62,370 bases of DNA from Deltaproteobacteria bacterium (GCA_021779095.1 JAJYBI010000021.1:1-62370); one strand, 5' to 3'. Counted from the stretch's first letter, positions 1-7,652 are shown. The notes: a model not told the origin generated them from the sequence alone. Made by a program: numbers and translations.

Positions 1-39
1 GGCGTCGACTGCCGGATCGCCACCGTCAGGCGGGCTTAT

Positions 40-1281
40 TCAGAGCATCAGGATCTTGTCGCGGTAGATCAGCATTTCGAATGCCATGGCGGTCTTGGTC
101 AGCAGCTTCTGCAGTTCCGGCACCATTTCGCGCAGACCGGCGCCGTCCTCGGCGTAGAGGATGCACGCGATCCTGCCGCCGACGATCAACGGCATGAGGA
201 GGAGCGTCTGCGGGGCACCGCCGCCGAACGCACCGTGAAGGACGTGGTTGATCGGCGTATCCTGCAGCGGTCCGAGGTAGTAACCGGCACCTTCCGTCAC
301 CGTCTTCAGGACCGACGGCTCGGTGAGCGGCAGGCTCAGCTGGGTGAATGCCGTCAGCGGGCTCCCGCGATCGATCCCCTTCCAGCCGATGACCCTGTCC
401 CCCTTGACCCGGAAGAGCGCCACCCGGTCGAGCTTTCTTCCCAGCCCGGCGATCAGGTTGTCGACGATCTCCTCACCGCTGTCGGCATGGGCCAGTGCCA
501 GGGAAATCGCATCCGGTTCGAGTTTGCGGATCTGCTCCGGCCAGTCGGCGGCCGGCACCGCATCATGCAGTTCGATCACCTCCTGCAGATCCTCCGTCCC
601 GGCAGGAGGTGCGGGCAGTTCCACGATATCCGTGTCTCTCAGATCGTAGACCCGGACGGTTCGGATTTCCTCCTCGCGTTGACCTGCCTCTTCCTCCCGG
701 ACCCGTGCCCGCTCCTCCCGGAGGCGTAGCTCTTCCTCCTGCCTCCGGATCTCTTCCGCCTGGCGATTGCGCTCCTCTTCCAGACGCAGCGCCTCGTCCT
801 CATGGCGACGCGACTCCAGCATCCCGATGATCTGCCGGTAACGCGGTTCCAGCTCTTCCTGGTAATACCTGCAGAATGCCTGCGCCAGCCGGACCTCCGG
901 CGCCACGAGCGGCTGGATGTTATAGCCGGTTATGAACCCGATTTCGTCGATCGCCTGCAGGTCCGCGGGGTCCGCCATGACCAGGTTGAGCCGCTTCTTC
1001 TCCAAGTTGAGCGGAATGACCCGGTACTTGACGGCAAGGTCCCGCGGAAACTGGCCGATCACCTCGGCGGGGATTTCCAGGAGAGACTGGGGGGGGACAT
1101 AGGGGACGGAGAGTTTTTCGCTGAGGAAGCGGGCCAGGGTTTCTTCGGTCACAAAGCCGAGTTCGATGAGGCTCGTACCGATCCTGCCGCCGTGGAGGAC
1201 CCGGTTCCTGAGCGCCTCCTCGAACTGGTCACGGTTGATGAGCCCCGCATTGAGCAGCATGTCGAGCAGTGTTATGGCCAT
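40..1281 (-). CDS. MshEN (GspE N-terminal) domain protein with coiled coil and GAF-like C-terminus
   Basis: Predicted 413-residue cytoplasmic protein. Residues 1-130 resemble the MshEN/GspE N-terminal domain found at the front of type II secretion and type IV pilus ATPases, a domain that in some proteins binds cyclic di-GMP. A Glu/Arg-rich charged coiled coil spans about 155-210. The last 160 residues look like a GAF-type sensory fold. There is no Walker A motif, so this is not a secretion ATPase. The ATG at 1281 is chosen because GGAGGTG lies just upstream; an ATG ten codons earlier has no such site. Only 39 bases lie beyond its stop and no gene is visible there. Domain assignment is by pattern recognition, and the role (signal-responsive adaptor) is inference. 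Confidence 0.7.
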   Translation of the reverse strand: MAITLLDMLLNAGLINRDQFEEALRNRVLHGGRIGTSLIELGFVTEETLARFLSEKLSVPYVPPQSLLEIPAEVIGQFPRDLAVKYRVIPLNLEKKRLNLVMADPADLQAIDEIGFITGYNIQPLVAPEVRLAQAFCRYYQEELEPRYRQIIGMLESRRHEDEALRLEEERNRQAEEIRRQEEELRLREERARVREEEAGQREEEIRTVRVYDLRDTDIVELPAPPAGTEDLQEVIELHDAVPAADWPEQIRKLEPDAISLALAHADSGEEIVDNLIAGLGRKLDRVALFRVKGDRVIGWKGIDRGSPLTAFTQLSLPLTEPSVLKTVTEGAGYYLGPLQDTPINHVLHGAFGGGAPQTLLLMPLIVGGRIACILYAEDGAGLREMVPELQKLLTKTAMAFEMLIYRDKILML

Positions 1282-1428
1282 CCTGCACCTCCGGAACGGG
1301 CATTCAAGCAAATCTGGCGGAGTCTACCACAACCGGCGCCCGACGCCCACGACTATCTTGGCGCAGGTCGGGGAGCCGGCACGCACCGGCACAAGGTGCG
1401 GCGCGGGCCCCCGTCGCCCGGCAGTCCG

Positions 1429-2067
1429 TCACTTTCCCGGGCCGCGGCACAGTTCGTCGAAGGGAACGTCCAGGAGCCCCCCTCTTCCGTCCGGGTCGTC
1501 GTAGTGCCACCACTCCTCTGCAAGCGGCCGGAAGCCGGCGGCGGTCATGGCGTCGGTGAGTATCTGTCGGTTTCGTATCGCCTCCGGCGGCAGGTCCATC
1601 GCGCTGTGGGCCGCCCGGGGGGTGAAGTCGTCGAACCGGGTCGGCATCGGGAGCTCCCGGCCGTGTCCGTCCACGAGCGTCACGTCCACGGCGTTTCCCC
1701 GGTTGTGCCGCGAGCCGGTTCGCGGGTCGGCCACATAGCGCCGGTCGGGCACGAGCGACCAGAAGACCTTCTGCACGGAGAGCGGCCGGTAGCAGTCCCA
1801 CATCTTGAGCGACAGCCCCTTGGCGGCCAGGAGCCTTTGCGCCGTCGCCACCTTCTCCGCCGTCCCCCGCTTGAGGAAACAGCGGCCGCAGTCGTACACG
1901 GCGTGGCCGGTGAAGTTGTCGGCCGTGGCGTAACGCATCTCCACCGTTACACCGGGGGCGACGGAGACCACGTCCACCAGGTCCGCCGCGCCCGAAGAAG
2001 ATGCGAGCACCAGCCAGAGCAGTGAGGCCAGGACAATCCGGAATATGATGCGGTAAAGGGAGGACAA
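1429..2067 (-). CDS. D-alanyl-D-alanine dipeptidase, VanX/peptidase M15D family, exported
   Basis: 212 residues beginning with a hydrophobic signal peptide (about 1-28, ending AGAA-like before the mature chain). The VanX catalytic set is visible: Arg94 in YRPLS, the zinc motif SRHNRGNAVD with His121 and Asp128, then EEWWHYD with catalytic Glu185 and zinc ligand His188. The family is a zinc dipeptidase that cleaves D-Ala-D-Ala. With no vanH or vanA ligase nearby, the likely job is periplasmic recycling of cell-wall dipeptide, not vancomycin resistance. The gene follows the acyltransferase gene on the same strand with a gap of a few bases, so co-transcription is likely. Confidence 0.88.
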   Translation of the reverse strand: MSSLYRIIFRIVLASLLWLVLASSSGAADLVDVVSVAPGVTVEMRYATADNFTGHAVYDCGRCFLKRGTAEKVATAQRLLAAKGLSLKMWDCYRPLSVQKVFWSLVPDRRYVADPRTGSRHNRGNAVDVTLVDGHGRELPMPTRFDDFTPRAAHSAMDLPPEAIRNRQILTDAMTAAGFRPLAEEWWHYDDPDGRGGLLDVPFDELCRGPGK

Positions 2068-2070
2068 CCG

Positions 2071-2634
2071 TTACTCCCTGATCCAGTCGTCCGGGATCTC
2101 CAGCGTCTTCACCACCCTCGCGGGTGCGCCGGCCGCCAGGCACTTCGGGGGGATCTCGCCCGTCACGATCGAACCGGCGGCGATGACGCTGTGGTCGCCG
2201 ATCACGCTCCCCGGCAGGATCATCACCTGCGCCCCGATCCAGACGTTGTTCCCGATGGAGACCGGCTGCCGCCGGGTCGGCCGGTCGGGAGCGATCTCGT
2301 GGAAATCGGTGTCGTAGACATAGGTCATGTCGCCGAGCTTCGTGTGGTGGCCGATCCGGACGGACTGCGTCGCGCAGATATTCACGCCGTCATTGAGAAA
2401 CGCGTACTCGCCGATCACCAGCTCGGCATCCCGATTGACCGTGATCAGCTGGCGGAGCCGGAACGCGTTGAACGTGCAGTGGGCACCGATGGAAATGGTA
2501 CCTTCATTGCGGATCTCCGGCCACGGCCCGGTAAACGTCGGGACATTGTCACAGGCGACGTGCCGCGCACGCAGATACCGGTTGACGAGAGAGCGCCTGC
2601 CCAACGATGCAAGCCACTGGATGAACTGATACAT
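2071..2634 (-). CDS. left-handed beta-helix (hexapeptide) O-acyltransferase
   Basis: 187 residues with repeated hexapeptide-type sequence in the middle and C-terminal parts (for example SIGNNVWIGAQVMILPG and SVIGDHSVIAAGSIVTG). This is the signature of maltose/galactoside/WcaF-type acetyltransferases, which form trimeric left-handed beta helices and transfer acetyl from acetyl-CoA to a sugar. The pattern HxxxGDxxYxYDTDFH supplies a catalytic His region. Start chosen at 2634, where the reverse strand reads CGGAGATAAATATG; the longer frame to 2691 overlaps the upstream gene's end. Substrate cannot be told. It lies between the transglutaminase-like and VanX-like genes, all in one direction. Confidence 0.8.
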   Translation of the reverse strand: MYQFIQWLASLGRRSLVNRYLRARHVACDNVPTFTGPWPEIRNEGTISIGAHCTFNAFRLRQLITVNRDAELVIGEYAFLNDGVNICATQSVRIGHHTKLGDMTYVYDTDFHEIAPDRPTRRQPVSIGNNVWIGAQVMILPGSVIGDHSVIAAGSIVTGEIPPKCLAAGAPARVVKTLEIPDDWIRE

Positions 2635-2687
2635 ATTTATCTCCGAACGGCTCCGGGACCGGACGTCCCCCAGCCACGCACCGACGG

Positions 2688-3287
2688 TCACAGGGATTGG
2701 GGCAGATCGAGCCAGAGTTCGCTTCTGGTCGCGTACTTCTTAAGCCGCGTGACCACACTGGGAACCGGTGCGGCAAAGATCGCCTCGTAGATGAATTCGT
2801 CCGCGGCGGGGTCCATGGCAAAGGCGAGCTGCTCCCTCCCGATGCCGAACTGGGCGTTGATGCCGTTGGTGTTGCCCCGCGCATCGAGCCGCAGCCACCG
2901 GTCGAAGGCGGCGAGATAGATGGCGTTGAGGCCGTGCAGCACCGGCTCGTTGTCGACCGGCGGGTCCATGCGTAACACCTGGTAGCAGAAACCGGCCGGG
3001 ATGCCGACCGCCCGGAAGAGGGCCGCCAGCAGGTGGCTCTTGGCGAAGCAGATCCCGGTGCCGTGGTGCAGCACCTCGCTCGCCGTGCAGGTCACGATCT
3101 CATGGCCGGCATCGGCGGAATGGGGAATGGCGTCCCGCACCCATTCGTACAGGCAGCGGGCCCTGGCAACGTCGTCGGGTAACGCCCCCGCCAGCTCCAG
3201 CGCCTTTTCCCGGACAGCTGGGGTCTGCCAGTCGACAATCGCGTCGGATACGAGATAGTCGTTCAGGTCATCCGATTCAGGGTACAT
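2688..3287 (-). CDS. transglutaminase-like cysteine peptidase domain protein
   Basis: 199 residues. The transglutaminase core triad is recognisable: Cys80 in GTGICFAKSHLLAALFR, His118 in HGLNAIYL and Asp135 in RLDARGN. No signal peptide is seen, so it is probably cytoplasmic. Bacterial proteins of this fold act as proteases or amidases more often than as cross-linking enzymes. Start set at 3287, where GAGGACGAT precedes the ATG; the ATG 18 codons upstream lacks a ribosome site. It heads a minus-strand run with the acyltransferase and VanX-like genes. The substrate is unknown. Confidence 0.78.
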   Translation of the reverse strand: MYPESDDLNDYLVSDAIVDWQTPAVREKALELAGALPDDVARARCLYEWVRDAIPHSADAGHEIVTCTASEVLHHGTGICFAKSHLLAALFRAVGIPAGFCYQVLRMDPPVDNEPVLHGLNAIYLAAFDRWLRLDARGNTNGINAQFGIGREQLAFAMDPAADEFIYEAIFAAPVPSVVTRLKKYATRSELWLDLPQSL

Positions 3288-3360
3288 ATCGTCCTCGCTG
3301 ATTTCTGCATTATCCGTCCTCCGTATAACGCGGCGGAGCAAAAACAGACCGCGTCGCAGG

Positions 3361-3663
3361 TTATGCGATTTTTTGCTTCATTCCGATATCGAGCAATGCT
3401 TCCGGATGCAACGAAGCAATTCTCAGCAGCACGCGTGCGGGACCTTCCGGTTTACGACGCCCTTGCTCCCAGTTACGCAATGTTCCAACGCTGATGCCGA
3501 CAAGGTTGGCAAATTTATCCTGAGAAAGGCCGAACTTTTCGCGTAAAGCGCGAACCTCGGTTTCCGGAAATTCAAATGAACGGGAAGGTTGCGTTTCACC
3601 TTTCATGATTGCCGCACCCTGCTTCACGCTTTCCAGCAGTTCCTGAAAAAGTTCATCTTTCAT
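3361..3663 (-). CDS. higA: HigA-type antitoxin, XRE helix-turn-helix
   Basis: 100 residues with a cro/C1-type helix-turn-helix at about 38-62 (LSQDKFANLVGISVGTLRNWEQG). The gene lies directly downstream of, and overlaps by 11 bases, a RelE-fold toxin gene; toxin first and antitoxin second is the HigBA order. The ATG at 3663 has GAGGAGG six bases upstream, embedded in the toxin's last codons, so translation is probably coupled. The expected role is to neutralise the toxin and to repress the operon by binding the palindrome at 3986-4002. Confidence 0.85.
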   Translation of the reverse strand: MKDELFQELLESVKQGAAIMKGETQPSRSFEFPETEVRALREKFGLSQDKFANLVGISVGTLRNWEQGRRKPEGPARVLLRIASLHPEALLDIGMKQKIA

Positions 3664-3976
3664 GGTATTCCTCCTCAATGATCTTCTTGAGTTGTTTGAG
3701 TTGGTCCTGGGTCAGGTTATCCTGCACATTCTTCGGATACATGAACAAGAGTAAAATGGTCTCTCGTGCCGTAAACCAATAGTAAATCACCCGGACGCCA
3801 CCGCTCTTACCGCGTCCCTCCAACGCCCACCGGATTTTTCGAAGACCACCGCCGCCGGGAATCACTTTCCCGGCATCCGGCCGATCCAGCAGGGTTGCTT
3901 GAAAAAGACGGTATTCCTCATCGGACAGGTTAGATGATAATTGCCTGGTGAATATTGGAGTTTCGATGATGACCAT
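3653..3976 (-). CDS. higB: HigB/RelE-superfamily toxin
   Basis: 107 residues of the phage Gp49/HigB-like RelE fold, recognisable from LRKIRWALEGRGKSGGVRVIYYW and ILLLFMYPKN. In this family the protein is a ribosome-dependent mRNA endoribonuclease. It is the first gene of a two-gene operon and its stop lies inside the start of the antitoxin gene. A near-consensus sigma-70 promoter overlapping a palindrome is immediately upstream, which fits autoregulation by the pair. Such modules often stabilise mobile or accessory DNA, and a small inverted-repeat element sits just beyond the promoter. Confidence 0.86.
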   Translation of the reverse strand: MVIIETPIFTRQLSSNLSDEEYRLFQATLLDRPDAGKVIPGGGGLRKIRWALEGRGKSGGVRVIYYWFTARETILLLFMYPKNVQDNLTQDQLKQLKKIIEEEYHER

Positions 3977-3982
3977 GGCTTA

Positions 3983-4011
3983 AAACTACGTCATTGGCGT
4001 AGCAATGTCAA
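3983..4011 (-). promoter_or_regulatory. higBA promoter with overlapping palindromic operator
   Basis: On the minus strand a -35 TTGACA (4006-4011) and a -10 TAGTTT (3983-3988) are separated by 17 bases. The palindrome CTACG-N7-CGTAG at 3986-4002 covers the spacer and part of the -10. A HigA dimer bound there would block the polymerase. This is read directly from sequence; function is inferred. Confidence 0.6.
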
Positions 4012-4107
4012 GTCGGATTGCCCCTTGCGACGGGCTAGAGATTCCAAGGTCTACGGGAGATGCGGAAACCGCGGAGGAGGGAAAAGCTGGTGCCAGGCTT
4101 GCAGTTA

Positions 4108-4296
4108 TGCAATTACCTGCTTAGCATCAATCTTCCGCTAGACTTTTAAATGAGTTCCCTCTCCCTCTGGGAGAGGGCTAGGGTGAGGGGAAAGGCTGAT
4201 TTCCCATCTCATAAATCTCCCTCATCCGGCCTTCGGCCACCTTCTCCCAGAGGGAGAAGGGTTTAGCGGAAGATCAGCGCTAATCATGTGCAATTA
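4108..4296. repeat. MITE-like inverted-repeat element with 8-bp target duplication
   Basis: The core (4116-4288, 173 bp) has terminal inverted repeats of about 28 bp that share TTAGC-N4-ATCTTCCGCTA (left at 4121-4140, right arm complementary at 4264-4283). It is flanked on both sides by the identical octamer TGCAATTA (4108-4115 and 4289-4296), which looks like a target-site duplication. The interior is made of two GGGAGAGGG-type palindromes. No coding potential. It occupies most of the gap between higBA and the cupin gene; the rest of that gap (4297-4448) is AT-rich with no gene seen. Confidence 0.72.
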
Positions 4297-4448
4297 TGAT
4301 TCTAACTGTACAACTACAAGCTTGGAACCAATTGGTTCATCTAGAAAAAAAAATCAAATGGTTACAAAACCAGATTCGACAAAATGACAACGTCTCCATG
4401 AAGGTACGCACCAGACAGGTAGCTCGCCGAACGCCAGCTCCGGCCCGA

Positions 4449-4910
4449 TCAGCGGGCGCCGCCCGTCCCGCCCACCGGAGCGTCCACCCGCTTCACATTC
4501 GGTGTTCCCGCCGCCCCCGTGTAGAACACCACCAGCCGGGCCGGCGTCGTGCCGTTGTTCCGGCCGTTGTGCGGAATGTCCCTCACCTCGAAGATCGCAT
4601 CCCCTTCCTTGTAGTCGTACGTCCTGCCGTCCGCAAGCGTCACGGTGATGGTGCCCGACAGCATGTAGGCATACACCGGCACGGGATGGGTGTGCCATCC
4701 GGTCTCCCCGCCCGGGTCGATCTCAACGATCTTCGCCGTGACCTCCGGGTTGTCGGTCCTGAGATAGCTCAGCTTCTGGCCGTTGCTCGCGACCGATGAG
4801 GTCAGGATGGTGGTCGAGCGGACCGCACGATAATCGTCGGCATGGGCCGGCATAATAGCGCCCGCCGCGAGCAGACAGCACATTACCACCACCAGACGCA
4901 TCTTCTTCAT
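4449..4910 (-). CDS. exported single-domain cupin
   Basis: 153 residues. A signal peptide covers about 1-24, with an Ala-His-Ala cleavage site. The cupin metal site is clear: His73 and His75 in GWHTHPVP, followed by GTITVTLADG and DIPHNGRN with His114. This is a small beta-barrel that usually binds a divalent metal; the reaction is unknown. The start at 4910 is fixed by GGAGGTGTCAC just upstream, excluding a 32-codon N-terminal extension. A promoter-like sequence at 5005-5032 would give a leader of about 90 bases. It is divergent from the SBBP lipoprotein gene. Confidence 0.82.
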   Translation of the reverse strand: MKKMRLVVVMCCLLAAGAIMPAHADDYRAVRSTTILTSSVASNGQKLSYLRTDNPEVTAKIVEIDPGGETGWHTHPVPVYAYMLSGTITVTLADGRTYDYKEGDAIFEVRDIPHNGRNNGTTPARLVVFYTGAAGTPNVKRVDAPVGGTGGAR

Positions 4911-5004
4911 GTGACACCTCCATTGCCCCGGAATTGGTCGGCGTTTTCCTGATTTCTTCAACTGATTGGTCCCACAAGCAGCGGACTCGCCCAAAGGATG
5001 CAGC

Positions 5005-5032
5005 ATAGTACAGAGTGTGTCAAGCCAGACAA
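5005..5032 (-). promoter_or_regulatory. candidate sigma-70 promoter for the cupin gene
   Basis: Reverse strand reads TTGTCT (5027-5032), a 16-base spacer and TACTAT (5005-5010). The spacer contains a second TTGACA-like hexamer at a spacing that would not serve this -10. Predicted from sequence only. Confidence 0.4.
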
Positions 5033-5045
5033 CGTGCCCGAAAGC

Positions 5046-5074
5046 TTGACATCCCCAAAACCGATCGGTACTAT
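5046..5074 (+). promoter_or_regulatory. consensus-like sigma-70 promoter for the SBBP lipoprotein gene
   Basis: TTGACA (5046-5051), a 17-base spacer and TACTAT (5069-5074) match the sigma-70 consensus at 11 of 12 positions. The expected start of transcription lies about 110 bases before the coding region. Confidence 0.62.
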
Positions 5075-5193
5075 GCCTTGACTATCACATTATTAAGGTC
5101 AGACCATCCGCCACCTAGCAGTTCATGCGATGCAACGACATAAGCAGACTGATCGATGGGAGCTGTATTGACTGCATGTTATCAGGAGGAGTG

Positions 5194-6543
5194 ATGTTAC
5201 AGATCAAAACTGCGGTAAGAAGACATGGAATGAAGACGTTGGGATGGGTGCTGCTCGCAGCAGCCATGATGCAGTTTGCCGCCTGCGGCGGAGGCGACAG
5301 CCCCAGCCCCGCGCCTTGGTCAGGTACGAAGCAGCTCGGCGCGGCGGGTGCAACCACCGGTGGTTTTGGCGTTGCCACCGATGCACACGGCAATGTCTAC
5401 GTGGCGGGCTATACCAACGGCGGGCTGGATGGCAACACCTTGACCGGCACGACGGATTGCCTTGTCACCAAATACGACAGCAGCGGAACTAAGCTCTTTA
5501 CCCGGCAGCTCGGCGTGGCGAGTGCAAACACCGGTGGTTATGGCGTTGCTACCGATGCCGACGGCAATGTCTACGTGACGGGAATTACCTTTGGCGGCCT
5601 GGACGGCAACACCTTGACCGGCACGATTGATTTCTTCGTCACCAAGTACGACAGCAGCGGAACGAAGCTCTTCACCCGGCAGCTCGGCGCAGCGGGCGCA
5701 GACACATATGGACAAAGTGTTGCCACCGATGCCAACGGCAATGTCTACGTGGCGGGCAGTACGTACGGCGGGCTGGACGGCAACACCTTGAGCGGCTGGG
5801 TCGATTTCTTCGTGACCAAGTATGACAGAAGCGGAACGAAGCTCTTCACCAGGCAACTCGGTGTGGCAGGTGCAACCACATCTGGACAAAGCGTTGCCAC
5901 CGATGCCCACGGCAATGTCTACGTAGCGGGCGAGACCTCCGACGGGCTGGACGGCAACACCAAGAACGGCTCCAATGATTTCTTTGTTACCAAGTACGAC
6001 AGCAGCGGCACAAAGCTCTTCACCCGGCAGCTCGGCATAACGGGTGCAGACACCATTGGAAAAAGCGTTGCCACCGATGCCCACGGCAATGTCTACATCG
6101 CGGGCTGGACCAACGGCGGACTGGACGGCAACACCTTGACCGGTGAGGCTGATTTCTTCGTAACCAAGTACGACAGCAGCGGAACGAAACTCTTCACCCG
6201 GCAACTCGGCGGGGTTAATGCATATGCCGGTGGAAACAGCGTTGCCACCGATGCAAACGGCAATGTCTACGTAGCGGGCGATACCTTCGGCGGACTGGAT
6301 GGCAACACCGGCACAGGTGTGCAGGATTTCTTTATCACCAAGTTCGACAGCAGCGGTACAAAGCTCTTCACCCGACAGCTCGGCGTGGCTGGTGCACACA
6401 CCATAGGAGTAAGTGTTGCCACCGGTGCCGACGGTAATGCCTTCGTGGCGGGCTACACCAATGGAGGGCTGGACGGCAACACCTTGACCGGCACCTACGA
6501 TTTCTTCGTCACCAAGTTCGACAGCAGCGGTACGAAGCAGTAA
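5194..6543 (+). CDS. SBBP beta-propeller repeat lipoprotein (seven repeats)
   Basis: 449 residues. The N-terminal signal ends in a lipobox-like FAAC followed by Gly-Gly-Gly, so the mature protein is probably lipidated and outside the cytoplasmic membrane. The rest is seven consecutive repeats of 58 residues with the pattern VATDxxGNVYVAG..GGLDGNT...DFFVTKYDSSGTKLFTRQLG, the SBBP (seven-bladed beta-propeller) family. The count of seven fits one closed propeller. At DNA level the 174-bp repeats are closely similar, so copy number may vary. The start at 5194 follows AGGAGG; an in-frame ATG at 5125 lacks one. A terminator hairpin follows. Ligand unknown. Confidence 0.85.
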   Translation: MLQIKTAVRRHGMKTLGWVLLAAAMMQFAACGGGDSPSPAPWSGTKQLGAAGATTGGFGVATDAHGNVYVAGYTNGGLDGNTLTGTTDCLVTKYDSSGTKLFTRQLGVASANTGGYGVATDADGNVYVTGITFGGLDGNTLTGTIDFFVTKYDSSGTKLFTRQLGAAGADTYGQSVATDANGNVYVAGSTYGGLDGNTLSGWVDFFVTKYDRSGTKLFTRQLGVAGATTSGQSVATDAHGNVYVAGETSDGLDGNTKNGSNDFFVTKYDSSGTKLFTRQLGITGADTIGKSVATDAHGNVYIAGWTNGGLDGNTLTGEADFFVTKYDSSGTKLFTRQLGGVNAYAGGNSVATDANGNVYVAGDTFGGLDGNTGTGVQDFFITKFDSSGTKLFTRQLGVAGAHTIGVSVATGADGNAFVAGYTNGGLDGNTLTGTYDFFVTKFDSSGTKQ

Positions 6544-6571
6544 CGCTGCTGTTCGCCAATAAAGCCACCAC

Positions 6572-6601
6572 AAGAAAACGCCCGGAAACGGGCGTTTTCT
6601 T
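6572..6601 (+). terminator. intrinsic terminator after the SBBP gene
   Basis: Perfect 13-bp stem (AAGAAAACGCCCG pairing with its complement) around a GAAA tetraloop, with TTTTCTTG in and after the right arm, 28 bases past the stop codon. Confidence 0.85.
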
Positions 6602-6694
6602 GCTTGCGGTGCTGCTCCCACTACACAGTGCCTGATGGGCAAGCGCCATTGGAATACATCGAGTCGAATTTTCTTCTGCTGCGTTGGCGTGGAC

Positions 6695-7042
6695 TCACCC
6701 CTCCAGGATCGCCCTGATCTTTCCGATCGCCTCTTCGAGGACCGCCACCGCCACCTTCCCCGCCTTCTCCGCCCTTCTCGCCTGCCAGTCCAGGCTCTTC
6801 ACCTGGTCCGCAAGGATCACCCCCCGGACTTTCGCTGTCCCGGCAATTGCCACTTCGAACGGGTATCCTTTCACCTGGGACGTGATGGGACAGCAGAGCA
6901 TCAGGCCGGTCGTGCGGTTGTACGCCGCCGGCGACAGCACGAAAGCCGGCCGGCGGCCCGCCTGTTCGTGCCCGGCCTGCGGGTCGAAATCAAGCCAGAC
7001 GATGTCGCCCCTCTCCGGAATGTATCCGCCCCTCTTCACCAT
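6695..7042 (-). CDS. mazF: MazF/PemK-family mRNA interferase toxin
   Basis: 115 residues with the MazF/PemK signatures: RGDIVWLDFDPQAGHEQAGRRPAFVLS near the N-terminus, then CCPITS and GVILADQVKSLDW. Family members are sequence-specific endoribonucleases that cut mRNA at short motifs. The start codon overlaps the last codons of the antitoxin gene by seven bases, so translation is coupled. It is the second gene of the mazEF operon. Confidence 0.92.
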   Translation of the reverse strand: MVKRGGYIPERGDIVWLDFDPQAGHEQAGRRPAFVLSPAAYNRTTGLMLCCPITSQVKGYPFEVAIAGTAKVRGVILADQVKSLDWQARRAEKAGKVAVAVLEEAIGKIRAILEG

Positions 7043-7275
7043 ATCTCTTTACCCACCGGTTTGCCCGTGGGGACCTCGGCGTGCATGTTCTCCTGCGTGA
7101 CCCCCGCAAGGAGGCTCTCGAGGGAAAGCCTCTTTCGGACCGGCTTGATGATGATGAGATCACCCTCGCGGATTATCTCCACGGGCGAATCCGCCTCGAT
7201 GCCGCACTCATCGGCCACCGTCTTCGGCAGGCGTACCGCCAGGCTGTTTCCCCATTTCTGCGCCTTCGCCAGCAT
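7036..7275 (-). CDS. mazE: MazE/AbrB-fold antitoxin
   Basis: 79 residues. The N-terminal swapped-hairpin DNA-binding domain is seen in KAQKWGNSLAVRLPKTVADECGI followed by VEIIREGDLIIIKPV. The C-terminal tail should wrap the toxin. The ATG at 7275 is preferred because AAGGGGATAGG precedes it and the family begins close to the KWGNS motif; the frame is open 19 codons further up. It is the first gene of the pair and probably binds its own promoter, where a short palindrome is present. Confidence 0.9.
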   Translation of the reverse strand: MLAKAQKWGNSLAVRLPKTVADECGIEADSPVEIIREGDLIIIKPVRKRLSLESLLAGVTQENMHAEVPTGKPVGKEIW

Positions 7276-7322
7276 ACCTATCCCCTTTCCGCGTTCCCGA
7301 GTTTGACGATCCCGCTGCCCGA

Positions 7323-7351
7323 AAGCTAGCACGGTATATACATTGTATCAA
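7323..7351 (-). promoter_or_regulatory. candidate mazEF promoter and operator
   Basis: Minus strand: TTGATA (7346-7351), 17-base spacer, TAGCTT (7323-7328). The inverted repeat ATACA-T-TGTAT at 7338-7348 lies in the spacer and touches the -35, as expected for autorepression. Sequence-based prediction. Confidence 0.5.
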
Positions 7352-7429
7352 CCGATATCTCTATTTAACAGCCCGGTTGCGACGGGGAACCAGAGCAGAG
7401 GGCGGAACAATGTAAAATAAGTGGTTTAT

Positions 7430-7584
7430 ACTAAGGCGAAACATGACTACTCGACAACTCCCGCCCCCTTGATGGGGGAGGGTTGGGGTGGGGGTGCACA
7501 AGACGGCGTTCACCCTCCCCCTCACCCCCTCCCATCGAGGGAGGGGGGATGTATGCATGTCGGCTAATCAATGTACTCCGTAGT
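7430..7584. repeat. short inverted-repeat (MITE-like) element, family A copy 1
   Basis: About 155 bp. The ends are imperfect inverted repeats (ACTAAGG...CGAC on the left, complementary ...GTCGG...CCGTAGT on the right, about 17 of 26 positions). Inside are two CCCTCCC/GGGAGGG palindromes. The left 32 bases and the right end recur almost unchanged at 57857-57954, and more loosely at 9630-9725. No coding potential. It fills most of the gap between mazE and the next gene. Confidence 0.65.
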
Positions 7585-7652
7585 AAGTTGGTGGCATGGG
7601 CACGAACATGATCAACAATGCCGCGGAATCGTTTCCCCTTGATTCACTCCGC

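Noticed and set aside
1429..2067. Vancomycin resistance cluster suggested by a VanX-like gene
   Set aside because: No vanH, vanA, vanR or vanS neighbour; a signal peptide points to periplasmic dipeptide use.
4150..4265. CRISPR-like spaced palindromes
   Set aside because: Only two facing palindromes, no regular direct repeats or spacers, no cas genes; better explained as the interior of a MITE.
5340..6540. Tandem DNA repeats as a possible minisatellite or origin iterons
   Set aside because: The 174-bp unit keeps the reading frame and codes for SBBP blades, so it is a coding repeat.
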